Shown one piece after another: positions 25,933-34,636 of a DNA stretch of 64,000 nucleotides. The position numbers and the translations under genes are program-made. Below the pieces are notes generated by a model that ran no database searches, was not told the origin of the DNA, and worked only from the letters and a program-made list of their open reading frames with translations. Positions within the stretch are counted from its first letter, which is position 1. Each line of letters starts with the position of its first letter. Origin of the DNA: Tabrizicola_A aquatica (GTDB lineage: Bacteria; Pseudomonadota; Alphaproteobacteria; Rhodobacterales; Rhodobacteraceae); the NCBI GenBank assembly GCA_965194375.1, contig CBDAEL010000002.1. The stretch is one strand, 5' to 3'.

Positions 25933-27323
25933 GGCTGCACCTCCAGCACCGAGACCGGGGTTCCGGCAAGGTCATGGGCATAGCGCGTCAGCATGTTCTG
26001 CGCGGTGATCAGGCGATAGGCGGCCGAGGCGCGCATGTCGGTCATGGGCTGGTAATCGGCCGCCATCGCCGCGCGCGCGGCGGCAATCGTGGCCTCGCTC
26101 CACGGCTGGCCGATCAGCGCCGCCTCAGCCGCGCGCGCGCGCTTCGGTGTGCCCGCCATACCGCCAAAGGCGATGCGGGCTTTTGTCACTTTTCCGGACT
26201 CAATGGTCACATGAAAGGCCCCACAGACCGCCGAGATGTCTTGATCGAACCTTTTCGACAGTTTGTAGACCCGCAGCGCCGGGGCGCTGACAGGGATGGA
26301 AACCGCCTCGACGAACTCGCCCGGCTGGCGGTCTTGGCGGCGGTACTCGAGGAAGAAGTCTTCCAAAGGCAGATCCCGGCGCTGCGCCCCGCGGCGAAGA
26401 TGCAAGGTCGCCCCCATCGCAATCAAGGGCGGCGGGCCGTCGCCGATGGGCGAGCCATTGGCGATATTGCCGCCGATCGTGGCCGCATTGCGGACCTGCA
26501 GGCTGGCATAGCGGCGCAGGATCTCGGCAAAGGACGGATGCAGGGGGATCATCGCCTGCAACAAGGCCTCAATCGTCACCCCTGCGCCGATCCGCAAGGT
26601 GTCGCCCTGCCGGTCGATGCGGTTGAGATCAGCAAGCTGGCCAAGGAAGGTGGGCTTCGGCAAATCGCGCAGCTGTTTGGTGACCCAAAGCCCGACATCC
26701 GTGGCCCCGGCGATCAGGGTGGCGTCGGGGTTGGCGGCGTACCAATCGGCAAACGCATCAAGGTCGCGTGGGCTGAGATGTCCGGGGGCCGTCTGCCCCC
26801 GGGCCCCCGAGGATATTTGCGCCACGTTGAAGGCATCGGTTTGCATCCAGTCCGGCACCGGGGCGGTCTCTGCGGCTTGGGCGGCGCGGATGATTGGGGC
26901 ATAGCCGGTGCAGCGGCAGAGGTTGCCCGCAAGCACGGTGTCATGGTCTTGGCGACCCGTCAGGTGGCCCACCGCCATCGAGACGCAAAACCCCGGCGTG
27001 CAGAACCCGCATTGGCTGCCGTGATGGGCGACCATGGCGGTTTGCACCGGGTGGTGTTCGCCTTTGGGGCCGCAGAGCCCCTCAACCGTGCGGACGGCTT
27101 TGCCATCGAGTTGCGGCAAAAACAGGATGCAGGCGTTCAGGGCGCAGCCGCCGCTTTCATCGGTCACCATCACGGTGCAAGCGCCGCAATCGCCCTCATT
27201 GCAGCCCTCTTTGGTGCCGCACAGGCCTTTTGTCTCGCGCAAATAGTCCAAAAGTGTCTGCGTCGGCGCCTGCGGCACAACGCGGACCGGCGTTCCGTTC
27301 AACAGAAACGCGATCTCTGACAT
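25929..27323 (-). CDS. xdhA: Xanthine dehydrogenase FAD/iron-sulfur subunit XdhA
   Basis: 464 residues. First [2Fe-2S] domain: CGTKEGCNEGDCGACT (residues 35-50) and Cys65. Second: CGFCTPGFC (105-113) and CRC (136-138). FAD domain from about 190 (NPDATLIAGATDVGLWVTK; ATIGGNIANGSPIGD). The linker between them, about residues 164-182 (AFNVAQISSGARGQTAPGH), is encoded by a copy of the genome's intergenic palindromic repeat (26781-26833). First gene of the long xdhABC-transporter operon, divergent from dnaE across 259 bp. Confidence 0.95.
   Translation of the reverse strand: MSEIAFLLNGTPVRVVPQAPTQTLLDYLRETKGLCGTKEGCNEGDCGACTVMVTDESGGCALNACILFLPQLDGKAVRTVEGLCGPKGEHHPVQTAMVAHHGSQCGFCTPGFCVSMAVGHLTGRQDHDTVLAGNLCRCTGYAPIIRAAQAAETAPVPDWMQTDAFNVAQISSGARGQTAPGHLSPRDLDAFADWYAANPDATLIAGATDVGLWVTKQLRDLPKPTFLGQLADLNRIDRQGDTLRIGAGVTIEALLQAMIPLHPSFAEILRRYASLQVRNAATIGGNIANGSPIGDGPPPLIAMGATLHLRRGAQRRDLPLEDFFLEYRRQDRQPGEFVEAVSIPVSAPALRVYKLSKRFDQDISAVCGAFHVTIESGKVTKARIAFGGMAGTPKRARAAEAALIGQPWSEATIAAARAAMAADYQPMTDMRASAAYRLITAQNMLTRYAHDLAGTPVSVLEVQP
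26781..26833 (+). repeat. Palindromic repeat copy 2, inside the xdhA coding sequence
   Basis: tccgggggccgtctgccccc, then gggcccccga and ggatatttgcgccacgttga. It aligns with the intergenic copy at 4677-4735 along the C/G arms and the tatttg..cca....tgaa tail, and with the tail at 61501-61527. Here it is translated, on the opposite strand, as the linker of XdhA between the iron-sulfur and FAD domains. Confidence 0.7.
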
Positions 27324-27582
27324 GGTCTAACCCGCCGCCTTCTCCCCGGTTCAGGCATTTTGCGCGTCCGCCCGATGCGGCGTAAAGCGGATCACGCGCC
27401 TGATGTGGCATTTTGCCTTTTTCTGAACCGCCATGAAGCCCGGGACGGCAGATTCTGGCAAGCGCTAACTTTCCTGAATTGGCGAAAGCAGCTTCTGGTT
27501 TGGCCATCAAATGCCATCTCATTCGGCGCGGGCCCTCTGCCGGGCCTTTCGCCGCCGCCACCGCTTCGCTAGGCTGGCCAGC
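27324..27582. other. Divergent xdhA / dnaE regulatory region
   Basis: 259 bp without a gene, relatively AT-richer in its middle. The string ggcattttgc occurs at about 27355 and again, with the same flank length, near 27407. It must hold promoters for the purine operon on the minus strand and dnaE on the plus strand; I cannot point to convincing hexamers. Confidence 0.5.
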
Positions 27583-30500
27583 ATGACAGCCCCGCGATTC
27601 ATTCACCTGCGCGTCCATACCGAGCATTCGCTGTTGGAAGGCGCGATGCCGGTGAAAAAGCTGGTCAAGGCCTGTGCCGCCGCTGAAATGCCCGCGGTGG
27701 CGGTGACCGACACCAACAACATGTTTGCCGCGCTGGAGTTTTCGGTGCTGGCCAAGGATGCGGGCTTGCAGCCGATTGTGGGCTGTCAGATCTCGGTTGC
27801 CCATGATCCTGCCATGCCCGGCGAAAAGCCCCGTGCGCCTGCGCCGCTCGTTCTTCTGGCGCAGAACGAGGCGGGCTACATGAACCTGATGAAGCTGAAC
27901 TCTTGCCTATATCTCGGCAAGGGCGGGCAGTTGCCGCAGGTGACTTTGGACGAATTGGCCGACCATGCCGAGGGGCTGATCTGCCTGACCGGCGGGCCGG
28001 ATGGTCCCTTGGGTCGTTTGCTGGCGGCGGGGCAGGGCGCCAAGGCCCGCGCGGTTTTGGAGCGGTTGGCGGCGATCTATCCGCAGCGGCTGTATGTCGA
28101 ATTGCAGCGGCACCCCGGTGAGGGCGGCCGCCTGCCCGAGGCTGAGGCGCGGTCCGAACGTGGGCATATCGAATTTGCCTATGAGATGGGTCTGCCCTTG
28201 GTGGCGACCAATGACGTCTACTTCCCGAAATCTGACATGTATGAGGCGCATGACGCGCTGATCTGCATTGCCGAGGGTGCCTATGTTGACCAGCAAGAAC
28301 CGCGCCGTCGCCTGACCCCACAGCATTACTTCAAGACCGAAGCCGAGATGGCGACCCTCTTCGCCGATCTGCCCGAGGCGTTAGAAAACACGGTGGAGAT
28401 CGCGCAGCGCTGTGCCTTCATGGCCTACAAACGCGCGCCGATCTTGCCGAAATTCGCGGATGATGAGGTCGAAGAACTGCGCCGTCAGGCGTTTGAAGGC
28501 TTGGAAAAGCGGCTCGCCGTCATCCCGCTGGCCGCCCCGCGTGAAGAATACATCGCCCGGCTGACCTTTGAAGTCGATATCATCGAAAAGATGGGCTTCC
28601 CCGGCTATTTCCTGATCGTGGCCGATTTCATCAAATGGGCCAAGCAGCATGACATTCCGGTGGGGCCAGGCCGCGGTTCGGGGGCAGGGTCGCTTGTCGC
28701 CTATGCGCTGACCATCACCGACCTTGATCCCCTGCGCTATGCCCTGCTGTTCGAACGCTTCCTTAACCCCGAACGCGTCTCGATGCCCGACTTCGACATC
28801 GACTTTTGCATGGATCGCCGGGAAGAGGTGATCCAATACGTGCAAGAGAAATACGGCCGCGACAAGGTGGCCCAGATCATCACCTTTGGCGCGCTTTTGT
28901 CCAAGGCCGCCGTGCGCGATGTGGGCCGGGTCTTACAAATGTCCTATGGGCAGGTGGACCGGCTGTCGAAAATGATCCCGGTCGAAGGGGTGAAACCGGT
29001 TTCCATCACCAAGGCGCTGGCCGATGAACCCCGCCTGCGCGAGGCCGCCAAGGAAGAGGTGGTGGGCCGCCTTCTGACCTATGCGCAGGAAATCGAAGGG
29101 CTCTACCGCAACGCCTCCACCCATGCCGCAGGTGTGGTGATCGGCGACCGGCCCTTGGACGAATTGGTCCCCCTTTACCAAGACCCCCGCTCGGACATGC
29201 CCGCCACCCAGTTCAACATGAAATGGGTCGAAGCGGCGGGGCTGGTCAAATTCGACTTTCTCGGTCTGAAAACCCTGACCGTCATTCAAAACGCCATCCA
29301 GCAGATCCGCGCCTCGGGCCGCGCCTTGCATGAGGCTCCCGATGGCCGCCGCCTTTATGATCCGCCGACAGGTGCGGAAAATGACATCGGCCATATCCCC
29401 TTGGACGACAAGGCGACCTATGACCTTTACGCCGCCGCCAAAACCGTGGCCGTGTTTCAGGTGGAAAGCTCAGGCATGATGGACGCGCTTCGGCGCATGA
29501 AACCCACCTGCATCGAAGATATCGTGGCGCTTGTCGCCCTTTATCGTCCCGGCCCGATGGAAAACATCCCGACCTATTGCGAGGTCAAGCACGGGCTGAA
29601 ACCGCTGGAGTCGATCCATCCGACGATTGACCATATCCTCTCAGAAACCCAAGGCATCATCGTCTACCAAGAACAGGTGATGCAGATCGCGCAGGTCATG
29701 GGCGGCTATTCCCTTGGCGGGGCTGACCTTCTGCGCCGCGCGATGGGGAAAAAGATCGCCGAGGAAATGGCCAAGGAACGGCCCAAATTCATCGAAGGCT
29801 GCAAGGTCACCCACAACATCGACGCCAAGAAATCGGGCGAGGTGTTCGACCTTCTCGAAAAATTCGCCAACTACGGCTTCAACAAATCCCACGCCGCAGC
29901 TTACGCCGTGGTCAGCTATCAAACCGGCTGGCTCAAGGCCAATCACCCGGTGGAATTCATGTCCGGCGTGATGAATTGCGATATTCATCTGACCGACAAG
30001 CTGGCGGTGTATAAGCGCGAACTCGACAAGATGGGCATCAAGGTGGTGGCGCCTTGCGTCAACGCCTCTGCCGCGACCTTTACCGTAACAGATCAGGCAC
30101 TGGTCTACGCGCTGGGCGCGCTGAAAAACGTGGGCGTTGATGCGATGGGTCTCATCGTCGCCGCCCGAAAAACCGAAACCGGCGCGGACAAGCCCTTCGC
30201 CACGCTCTTCGACTTTGCCCGCCGGGTGGACCTCAAACGCGTGGGCAAGCGCCCCTTGGAAATGCTGGCCCGCGCAGGCGCTTTTGACCAGTTGGAACCC
30301 AACCGCGCCCGCGTGTTCGAGGCGCTCGACGGCCTCGTCGCCTATTCCGCCGCGATCCATGAGGCGAAGGCCTCGAACCAAGTCAGTCTCTTTGGTGACA
30401 GTGGCTCCGACATCCCCGAACCGCGCCTGCCCTTCCGCGATGACTGGCTGCCGGTCGAACGGCTGGGCCATGAACATCAGGCGGTGGGCTTCTACCTCTC

Positions 30501-31080
30501 CGGCCACCCCTTGGATGACTATATGTCCGCGCTCAAACGCAAGGACGTGAAAACTCTGGCCGAGATCACCGCCCGCGCCGCCAACGGGCCCTTCGTGGGC
30601 AAGCTGGCCGGGTCGGTCGCCTCCAAACAGGAACGAAAAAGCGCCAAGGGCAACCGCTTTGCCTTTGTGCAGCTGTCTGATCCGACCGGGCTATACGAGG
30701 TCACCGTCTTCTCTGACGTGCTGGAGCAGGCGCGCGATTATCTCGAACCCGGCCGCAATGTGGTCTTGACTGTCAAGGTCGATCCCGATGGCGATGGGGT
30801 AAAGCTTCTGGCCAATGGCGTGCAGCCAATCGACGTCGTGGCCGAAAGCGCCGGGGCGCAGGCCATCCGCATCCATCTCAACCGCAGCGAGGCCGTGGCC
30901 TCACTTGCCGCCCTTCTGGCCAAGCTCGAAGGCCGCACCCGCGCCGAGGTGACGCTCTGCCTGCCTGACGATCAGGGCCGCGAGATTGATGTGACGCTGC
31001 CCGCCGCCTATCCGGTCACACCGCAAGTCCGGGGCGCGATCAAGGCGATGCAGGGCGTCGTGTTGGTCGAGGATATCTGA
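27583..31080 (+). CDS. dnaE: DNA polymerase III alpha subunit (DnaE1)
   Basis: 1165 residues, the replicative polymerase. N-terminal PHP domain (FIHLRVHTEHSLLEGAMPVKKLVK), C-family polymerase core with VGPGRGSGAGSLVAYAL and the catalytic aspartates Asp403 and Asp405 in PDFDIDF, then FNKSHAAAYAVVSYQTGWLKANHP, the helix-hairpin-helix region, an OB fold (VTVFSDVLEQARDYLEPGRNVVLTVKV) and a C-terminal tau-binding region. ATG 27583 (MTAPRFIHLRVH) matches the family N-terminus; the frame is open 24 codons upstream. The length and PHP residues indicate DnaE1, not the mutagenic DnaE2. Confidence 0.96.
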   Translation: MTAPRFIHLRVHTEHSLLEGAMPVKKLVKACAAAEMPAVAVTDTNNMFAALEFSVLAKDAGLQPIVGCQISVAHDPAMPGEKPRAPAPLVLLAQNEAGYMNLMKLNSCLYLGKGGQLPQVTLDELADHAEGLICLTGGPDGPLGRLLAAGQGAKARAVLERLAAIYPQRLYVELQRHPGEGGRLPEAEARSERGHIEFAYEMGLPLVATNDVYFPKSDMYEAHDALICIAEGAYVDQQEPRRRLTPQHYFKTEAEMATLFADLPEALENTVEIAQRCAFMAYKRAPILPKFADDEVEELRRQAFEGLEKRLAVIPLAAPREEYIARLTFEVDIIEKMGFPGYFLIVADFIKWAKQHDIPVGPGRGSGAGSLVAYALTITDLDPLRYALLFERFLNPERVSMPDFDIDFCMDRREEVIQYVQEKYGRDKVAQIITFGALLSKAAVRDVGRVLQMSYGQVDRLSKMIPVEGVKPVSITKALADEPRLREAAKEEVVGRLLTYAQEIEGLYRNASTHAAGVVIGDRPLDELVPLYQDPRSDMPATQFNMKWVEAAGLVKFDFLGLKTLTVIQNAIQQIRASGRALHEAPDGRRLYDPPTGAENDIGHIPLDDKATYDLYAAAKTVAVFQVESSGMMDALRRMKPTCIEDIVALVALYRPGPMENIPTYCEVKHGLKPLESIHPTIDHILSETQGIIVYQEQVMQIAQVMGGYSLGGADLLRRAMGKKIAEEMAKERPKFIEGCKVTHNIDAKKSGEVFDLLEKFANYGFNKSHAAAYAVVSYQTGWLKANHPVEFMSGVMNCDIHLTDKLAVYKRELDKMGIKVVAPCVNASAATFTVTDQALVYALGALKNVGVDAMGLIVAARKTETGADKPFATLFDFARRVDLKRVGKRPLEMLARAGAFDQLEPNRARVFEALDGLVAYSAAIHEAKASNQVSLFGDSGSDIPEPRLPFRDDWLPVERLGHEHQAVGFYLSGHPLDDYMSALKRKDVKTLAEITARAANGPFVGKLAGSVASKQERKSAKGNRFAFVQLSDPTGLYEVTVFSDVLEQARDYLEPGRNVVLTVKVDPDGDGVKLLANGVQPIDVVAESAGAQAIRIHLNRSEAVASLAALLAKLEGRTRAEVTLCLPDDQGREIDVTLPAAYPVTPQVRGAIKAMQGVVLVEDI

Positions 31081-31081
31081 C

Positions 31082-31492
31082 ATGACCCGCGTTACCGCCG
31101 AAAAGGTGACAACGGGCGGCTGCCTCTGCGGCGGTCTGCGCTTCACGGCGCGGGGTGAACCTTACCGCGTCGGCCTCTGCCATTGCCTCGACTGCCGCAA
31201 GAACCACGGCACGCTGTTTCACGGATCTGCCATCTTCCCCGAAACCGCCGTCACCGTGACGGGCGAGGCCCGCGACTATCAGCGCCGCTTTTTCTGCCCC
31301 ACCTGCGGCTCTCCGGTCTATGCCCATTTCGACGATGAGATCGGCATCAACCTTGGTGCCTTCGACGCCCCCGACACCTTCCGCCCAACCTATGAGCTCT
31401 GGACGGTCCGCCGCGAGGGCTGGCTGCCCGAATTTCCGCTGGCCCAACATTACCCCAAGAACCGCGAAGGCACTGGCCGGACCGAGGAGTGA
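31082..31492 (+). CDS. GFA family zinc protein
   Basis: 136 residues of the glutathione-dependent formaldehyde-activating enzyme (GFA)/CENP-V fold. Zinc-binding cysteine groups: GGCLCGGLRF, LCHCLDCRKNHG and FFCPTCGSPVY. The family includes a proposed S-hydroxymethylglutathione synthase, but most members are uncharacterised, so formaldehyde activity should not be assumed. It starts one base after the dnaE stop, so it is likely cotranscribed with dnaE. Confidence 0.88.
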   Translation: MTRVTAEKVTTGGCLCGGLRFTARGEPYRVGLCHCLDCRKNHGTLFHGSAIFPETAVTVTGEARDYQRRFFCPTCGSPVYAHFDDEIGINLGAFDAPDTFRPTYELWTVRREGWLPEFPLAQHYPKNREGTGRTEE

Positions 31493-31578
31493 CGCAGTCA
31501 TCGACGAGGTGGCCGATAGGGCGGCCGATTCGCCGCCATGGTTAACCCAAGCCGCGCTCGCCCCGTGTCGGGACAGAT

Positions 31579-31620
31579 GCCAGACGCGTGCCATACACTT
31601 GCCAGACGCTTGCAAGACGT
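31579..31620. repeat. Short imperfect tandem repeat
   Basis: tgccagacgcgtgccataca is followed by ttgccagacgcttgcaagac, two about 21-bp units sharing tgccagacgc.tgc. It lies in the 173-bp convergent gap between the GFA gene and the AbrB-like gene; no coding potential is seen. Confidence 0.4.
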
Positions 31621-31665
31621 GGGCGCGCCGCCATGCTCAGGCATGAATGATGCGTTCTCAATAGC

Positions 31666-32715
31666 TTACAGCAGCCGCTGACCCAACTTGGCAAAACTGA
31701 TCGCCAGCACAATGCGCAAGACATGATGGACCGTCACATAGATCACCGACACGTTCAAACTCAGCGCCACCAAGCTCATCTCGGCCAAGCCACCGGGCGC
31801 AAAAGCAAGAAATGCCGCGGACAGCGGTTCACCTGCCAGCCAATGCACAAGTTCGGCAAAGCCAAAAGCGAGAACCAGCGCCAAAGCCCCATTAAGCAGT
31901 GCCAGCCCGCCACACCGCACCAAGAGCGCGCGGCTCATGCCGACAAAACGCACGCCCAGTCCGACGCCAAGTATAACTTGTGTGATCGAAATCAGCCAGG
32001 CTGGCGGAATTGCCTGCACCAAACCGGTGACATGCAAGAGGGCTGAAAACAGCAAAGGACCAGTAATGATGTAGCCTGGCAAGCGCAGGGCTTTGCCCAC
32101 GTACGTTCCGACGATAGCCGCCGCCAGCATGCCTGCTGCATCCTGCCATGTGATGGGGGCTGATGCGCCAACCATGGCGGTTCCTGCCGCCGATCCAACG
32201 GCATTTCCGGTCAGAGCCCAGAAGATGATCGGTACAGCGATAATGGTCAAAATCAACCGCAGCGTTTGCAAGGTGATCAGCACGCGAGCATCCGCTCCCG
32301 CCTCTTCGCCCATCTGCACGCTTTCAATCAACCCACCGGGAATAGAGGAATAAAACGCGTCAATGCGTTGCAAACCACCCCAGCGATAAACGAAAAAACC
32401 CAACAGATGCGCCAGAGGTACGAAGACCAACAAGGCGGCGAGGGACGGCCCCCAGCCTAACGCCGCGCGTGCCACCTCTGGTGTAAAGGCCCCGCCGATG
32501 GCGACGCCAATCACCGGAACGAACGAAAACCGCAGCCGGGCGGGCAGGGTCAGCGGGCGGCCAAAGGGCTTAATGTCAAGCGCAGCCAGCACTCCGACCA
32601 ACACCATCGAGCCCAAAAGATAACCCAAGGGCAGGCCTGCGGTTTGGGCGGCGATACCGCCCACAGTCCCAATTACCAAAGTGAGCGCTAGTGCCCTCAG
32701 ATCAACTTTCATCAT
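31666..32715 (-). CDS. AbrB-family (COG3180) membrane protein
   Basis: 349 residues, about ten transmembrane helices in two similar halves: GLPLGYLLGSMVLVGVLAAL near the N-terminus and LPGYIITGPLLFSALLHVTGL in the second half, plus IDAFYSSIPGGLIESVQMGEEAGAD and FLAFAPGGLAEMSLVALSL, which are internal duplicates (PGGL.E). This is the AbrB duplication family, sometimes mislabelled ammonia monooxygenase; it is unrelated to the DNA-binding AbrB. A transport role is suspected. The ATG at 32715 has TAGGTG 6 nt upstream; a GTG at 32724 is the alternative. Confidence 0.84.
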   Translation of the reverse strand: MMKVDLRALALTLVIGTVGGIAAQTAGLPLGYLLGSMVLVGVLAALDIKPFGRPLTLPARLRFSFVPVIGVAIGGAFTPEVARAALGWGPSLAALLVFVPLAHLLGFFVYRWGGLQRIDAFYSSIPGGLIESVQMGEEAGADARVLITLQTLRLILTIIAVPIIFWALTGNAVGSAAGTAMVGASAPITWQDAAGMLAAAIVGTYVGKALRLPGYIITGPLLFSALLHVTGLVQAIPPAWLISITQVILGVGLGVRFVGMSRALLVRCGGLALLNGALALVLAFGFAELVHWLAGEPLSAAFLAFAPGGLAEMSLVALSLNVSVIYVTVHHVLRIVLAISFAKLGQRLL

Positions 32716-32724
32716 CCGTATCAC

Positions 32725-32925
32725 CTACCAATGCGGCGGCGGCACATTGGCCTCGGCCGACCCCATGCCCATCGACTCACGCTCTGCCTCGCGCTCCATC
32801 AGCATCTGCACCCGCCGCGTCAGGGTGTCGATCTCGCGTGCTTGCGCGGCCACCACATCTGACAAATCCTCGACCGTTCGGATCAGATGCGCGACGCGTT
32901 CTTCCAAGCTGACCAGTCGTTCCAT
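32725..32925 (-). CDS. slyX: SlyX family protein
   Basis: 66 residues. Coiled-coil heptads through most of the length (LVSLEERVAHLIRTVEDLSDVVAAQAREIDTLTRRVQMLMERE), then the PPHW C-terminus diagnostic of SlyX. Function is unknown. It lies 9 nt upstream of the AbrB-like gene on the same strand and is divergent from hisS. Confidence 0.9.
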   Translation of the reverse strand: MERLVSLEERVAHLIRTVEDLSDVVAAQAREIDTLTRRVQMLMEREAERESMGMGSAEANVPPPHW

Positions 32926-32997
32926 CTCTCATCCGCCGCTTGCCGTATCTTGCCCCCTTCGTTAGAGGAAGTGCCAAGCGATGCAAGGTGCAATACC

Positions 32998-34497
32998 ATG
33001 TCCGATGGAAAAAACACGGATGGCAAACTCCGCCGTCCAAAGGCCGAAACCCCGAAAGGCTTCCGCGATTACTTTGGGGCAGAAGTGACCGAACGCAAAG
33101 CGATGCTGGATGCGATCACCGGCGTCTATCATCGCTATGGCTTTGATCCCTTGGAGACATCGGCGGTTGAGACGGTCGAAGCGCTGGGCAAGTTCCTGCC
33201 CGACGTGGATCGCCCGAATGAAGGCGTCTTTGGCTGGCAGGATGAAGATGCCGACTGGCTCGCACTCCGCTATGACCTGACCGCCCCCTTGGCGCGGGTG
33301 GCAGCCCAGTTCCGCAATGATCTGCCCTCGCCCTATCGGCGCTATGCGATGGGCCCGGTCTGGCGCAATGAAAAGCCCGGTCCGGGGCGGTTTCGTCAGT
33401 TTTATCAATGCGATGCCGATACGGTCGGATCAGGGTCCGTCGCCGCCGACGCCGAGATTTGCGCCATGCTGTCCGATGCTTTGGAGGTCGTCGGCATCCC
33501 GCGCGGCGACTATGTCGTCAAGGTCAACAACCGCAAGGTTCTGAACGGGGTGATGGAGGTGGCCGGGGTGCTCGACCCCTCCGACCCCGAGCGTTTCACC
33601 CACGAGCGCGGCATCGTCCTGCGCGCCATCGACAAGATTGATCGGCTGGGGGATGAGGGCGTGCGTGCCCTTCTGGGCGCAGGCCGCAAGGACGAGTCCG
33701 GCGATTTCACTAAGGGTGCCGGGCTGTCAGCCGAGCAGGCCGAGGTTGTCATGGGCTTTGTCTCAGCCAAGCGCGACACTGGGGCCGCGACAGTGGCGCG
33801 TTTGCGCGAGTTGGTCGGCGCCTCGGTCATCGGGGCCGAAGGCGTGGACGAGTTGGAGCAGATCGCGGATCTCTTGGACCGTCAGGGCTATGGCGCGGAC
33901 CGGATCGTGCTGGATCCGGGCGTGGTGCGGGGCCTCGGCTACTACACCGGCCCGGTCTATGAGGCCGAACTCACCTTTGAAATCCTTGACGAAAAAGGCC
34001 GCAAGCGGCAGTTCGGCTCGGTCGCCGGGGGCGGGCGCTATGACGATCTGGTCAAGCGCTTTACCGGGCAGTCGGTGCCGGCAACAGGCGTCTCCATTGG
34101 TGTGGATCGCCTCCTTGCCGCGCTGCGTGCCAAGGGTCGCACCTCGGGCGCATCAGTCGGCCCTGTCGTGGTCACCGTGATGGACCGCGACCGGATGGCC
34201 GATTACATGGCCATGGTGGCCGATCTGCGCAATGCAGGCATCCGGGCCGAGGTGTACTTGGGCAACCCCAAGAACTTCGGCAACCAGTTGAAATACGCTG
34301 ACAAACGGCAAAGCCCGGTCGCGGTGATCCAAGGCGGGAACGAGGCCGACAAGGGCACGGTCATTCTGAAAGACCTGATCCTTGGCGCGCAGATTGCCCA
34401 GAATGCCACGCTCGAAGAATGGAAAGACCGCCCGGCGCAGGTGGAAATCGCCCGCGCCGATCTGGTGGCCGAAGTGCGGAAAATGCTGGGGCAATGA
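32998..34497 (+). CDS. hisS: Histidine--tRNA ligase
   Basis: 499 residues, class II aminoacyl-tRNA synthetase. Motif 2 is in YAMGPVWRNEKPGPGRFRQFYQCD, the histidine-specific VRGLGYYTGPVYE follows, motif 3 is VAGGGRYDDLVKRF.. VPATGVSIGVDRL, and the C-terminal anticodon-binding domain starts near residue 385 (PVVVTVMDRDRMADYMAMVADLRNAGI). The start at 32998 (MSDGKNTDGKLRRPKAETPKGFRDY) has AAGG upstream. The length is longer than the E. coli type, as in other alphaproteobacteria. It leads the hisS-hisZ-hisG cluster. Confidence 0.95.
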   Translation: MSDGKNTDGKLRRPKAETPKGFRDYFGAEVTERKAMLDAITGVYHRYGFDPLETSAVETVEALGKFLPDVDRPNEGVFGWQDEDADWLALRYDLTAPLARVAAQFRNDLPSPYRRYAMGPVWRNEKPGPGRFRQFYQCDADTVGSGSVAADAEICAMLSDALEVVGIPRGDYVVKVNNRKVLNGVMEVAGVLDPSDPERFTHERGIVLRAIDKIDRLGDEGVRALLGAGRKDESGDFTKGAGLSAEQAEVVMGFVSAKRDTGAATVARLRELVGASVIGAEGVDELEQIADLLDRQGYGADRIVLDPGVVRGLGYYTGPVYEAELTFEILDEKGRKRQFGSVAGGGRYDDLVKRFTGQSVPATGVSIGVDRLLAALRAKGRTSGASVGPVVVTVMDRDRMADYMAMVADLRNAGIRAEVYLGNPKNFGNQLKYADKRQSPVAVIQGGNEADKGTVILKDLILGAQIAQNATLEEWKDRPAQVEIARADLVAEVRKMLGQ

Positions 34498-34509
34498 TGC
34501 TGCGGTTCA

Positions 34510-34613
34510 CCCCCCCTCCCTCTCCCTCCCCCGCAAGGGGGGAGGGAAGCGCCTGCCCTTCAAGGGTCGCGCCTCCCCTCCCCCTTTGTGGGGAGGGGCT
34601 GGGGGTGGGGGTC
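34510..34613. repeat. C/G-rich double-hairpin intergenic repeat between hisS and hisZ
   Basis: tccctccccc (34523-34532) pairs with gggggaggga (34538-34547), and cccctcccc (34575-34583) pairs with ggggagggg (34590-34598). The cccctccccctttgtgggga core is of the kind scattered between genes in many proteobacterial genomes. It fills the 139-nt gap inside the hisS-hisZ-hisG run. Confidence 0.7.
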
Positions 34614-34636
34614 AACGCGCCTGCCGGAGACACCGA

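Noticed and set aside
31666..32715. Ammonia monooxygenase or AbrB DNA-binding regulator
   Set aside because: Both names are historical labels; the sequence is a duplicated polytopic membrane protein with neither a catalytic nor a DNA-binding domain.
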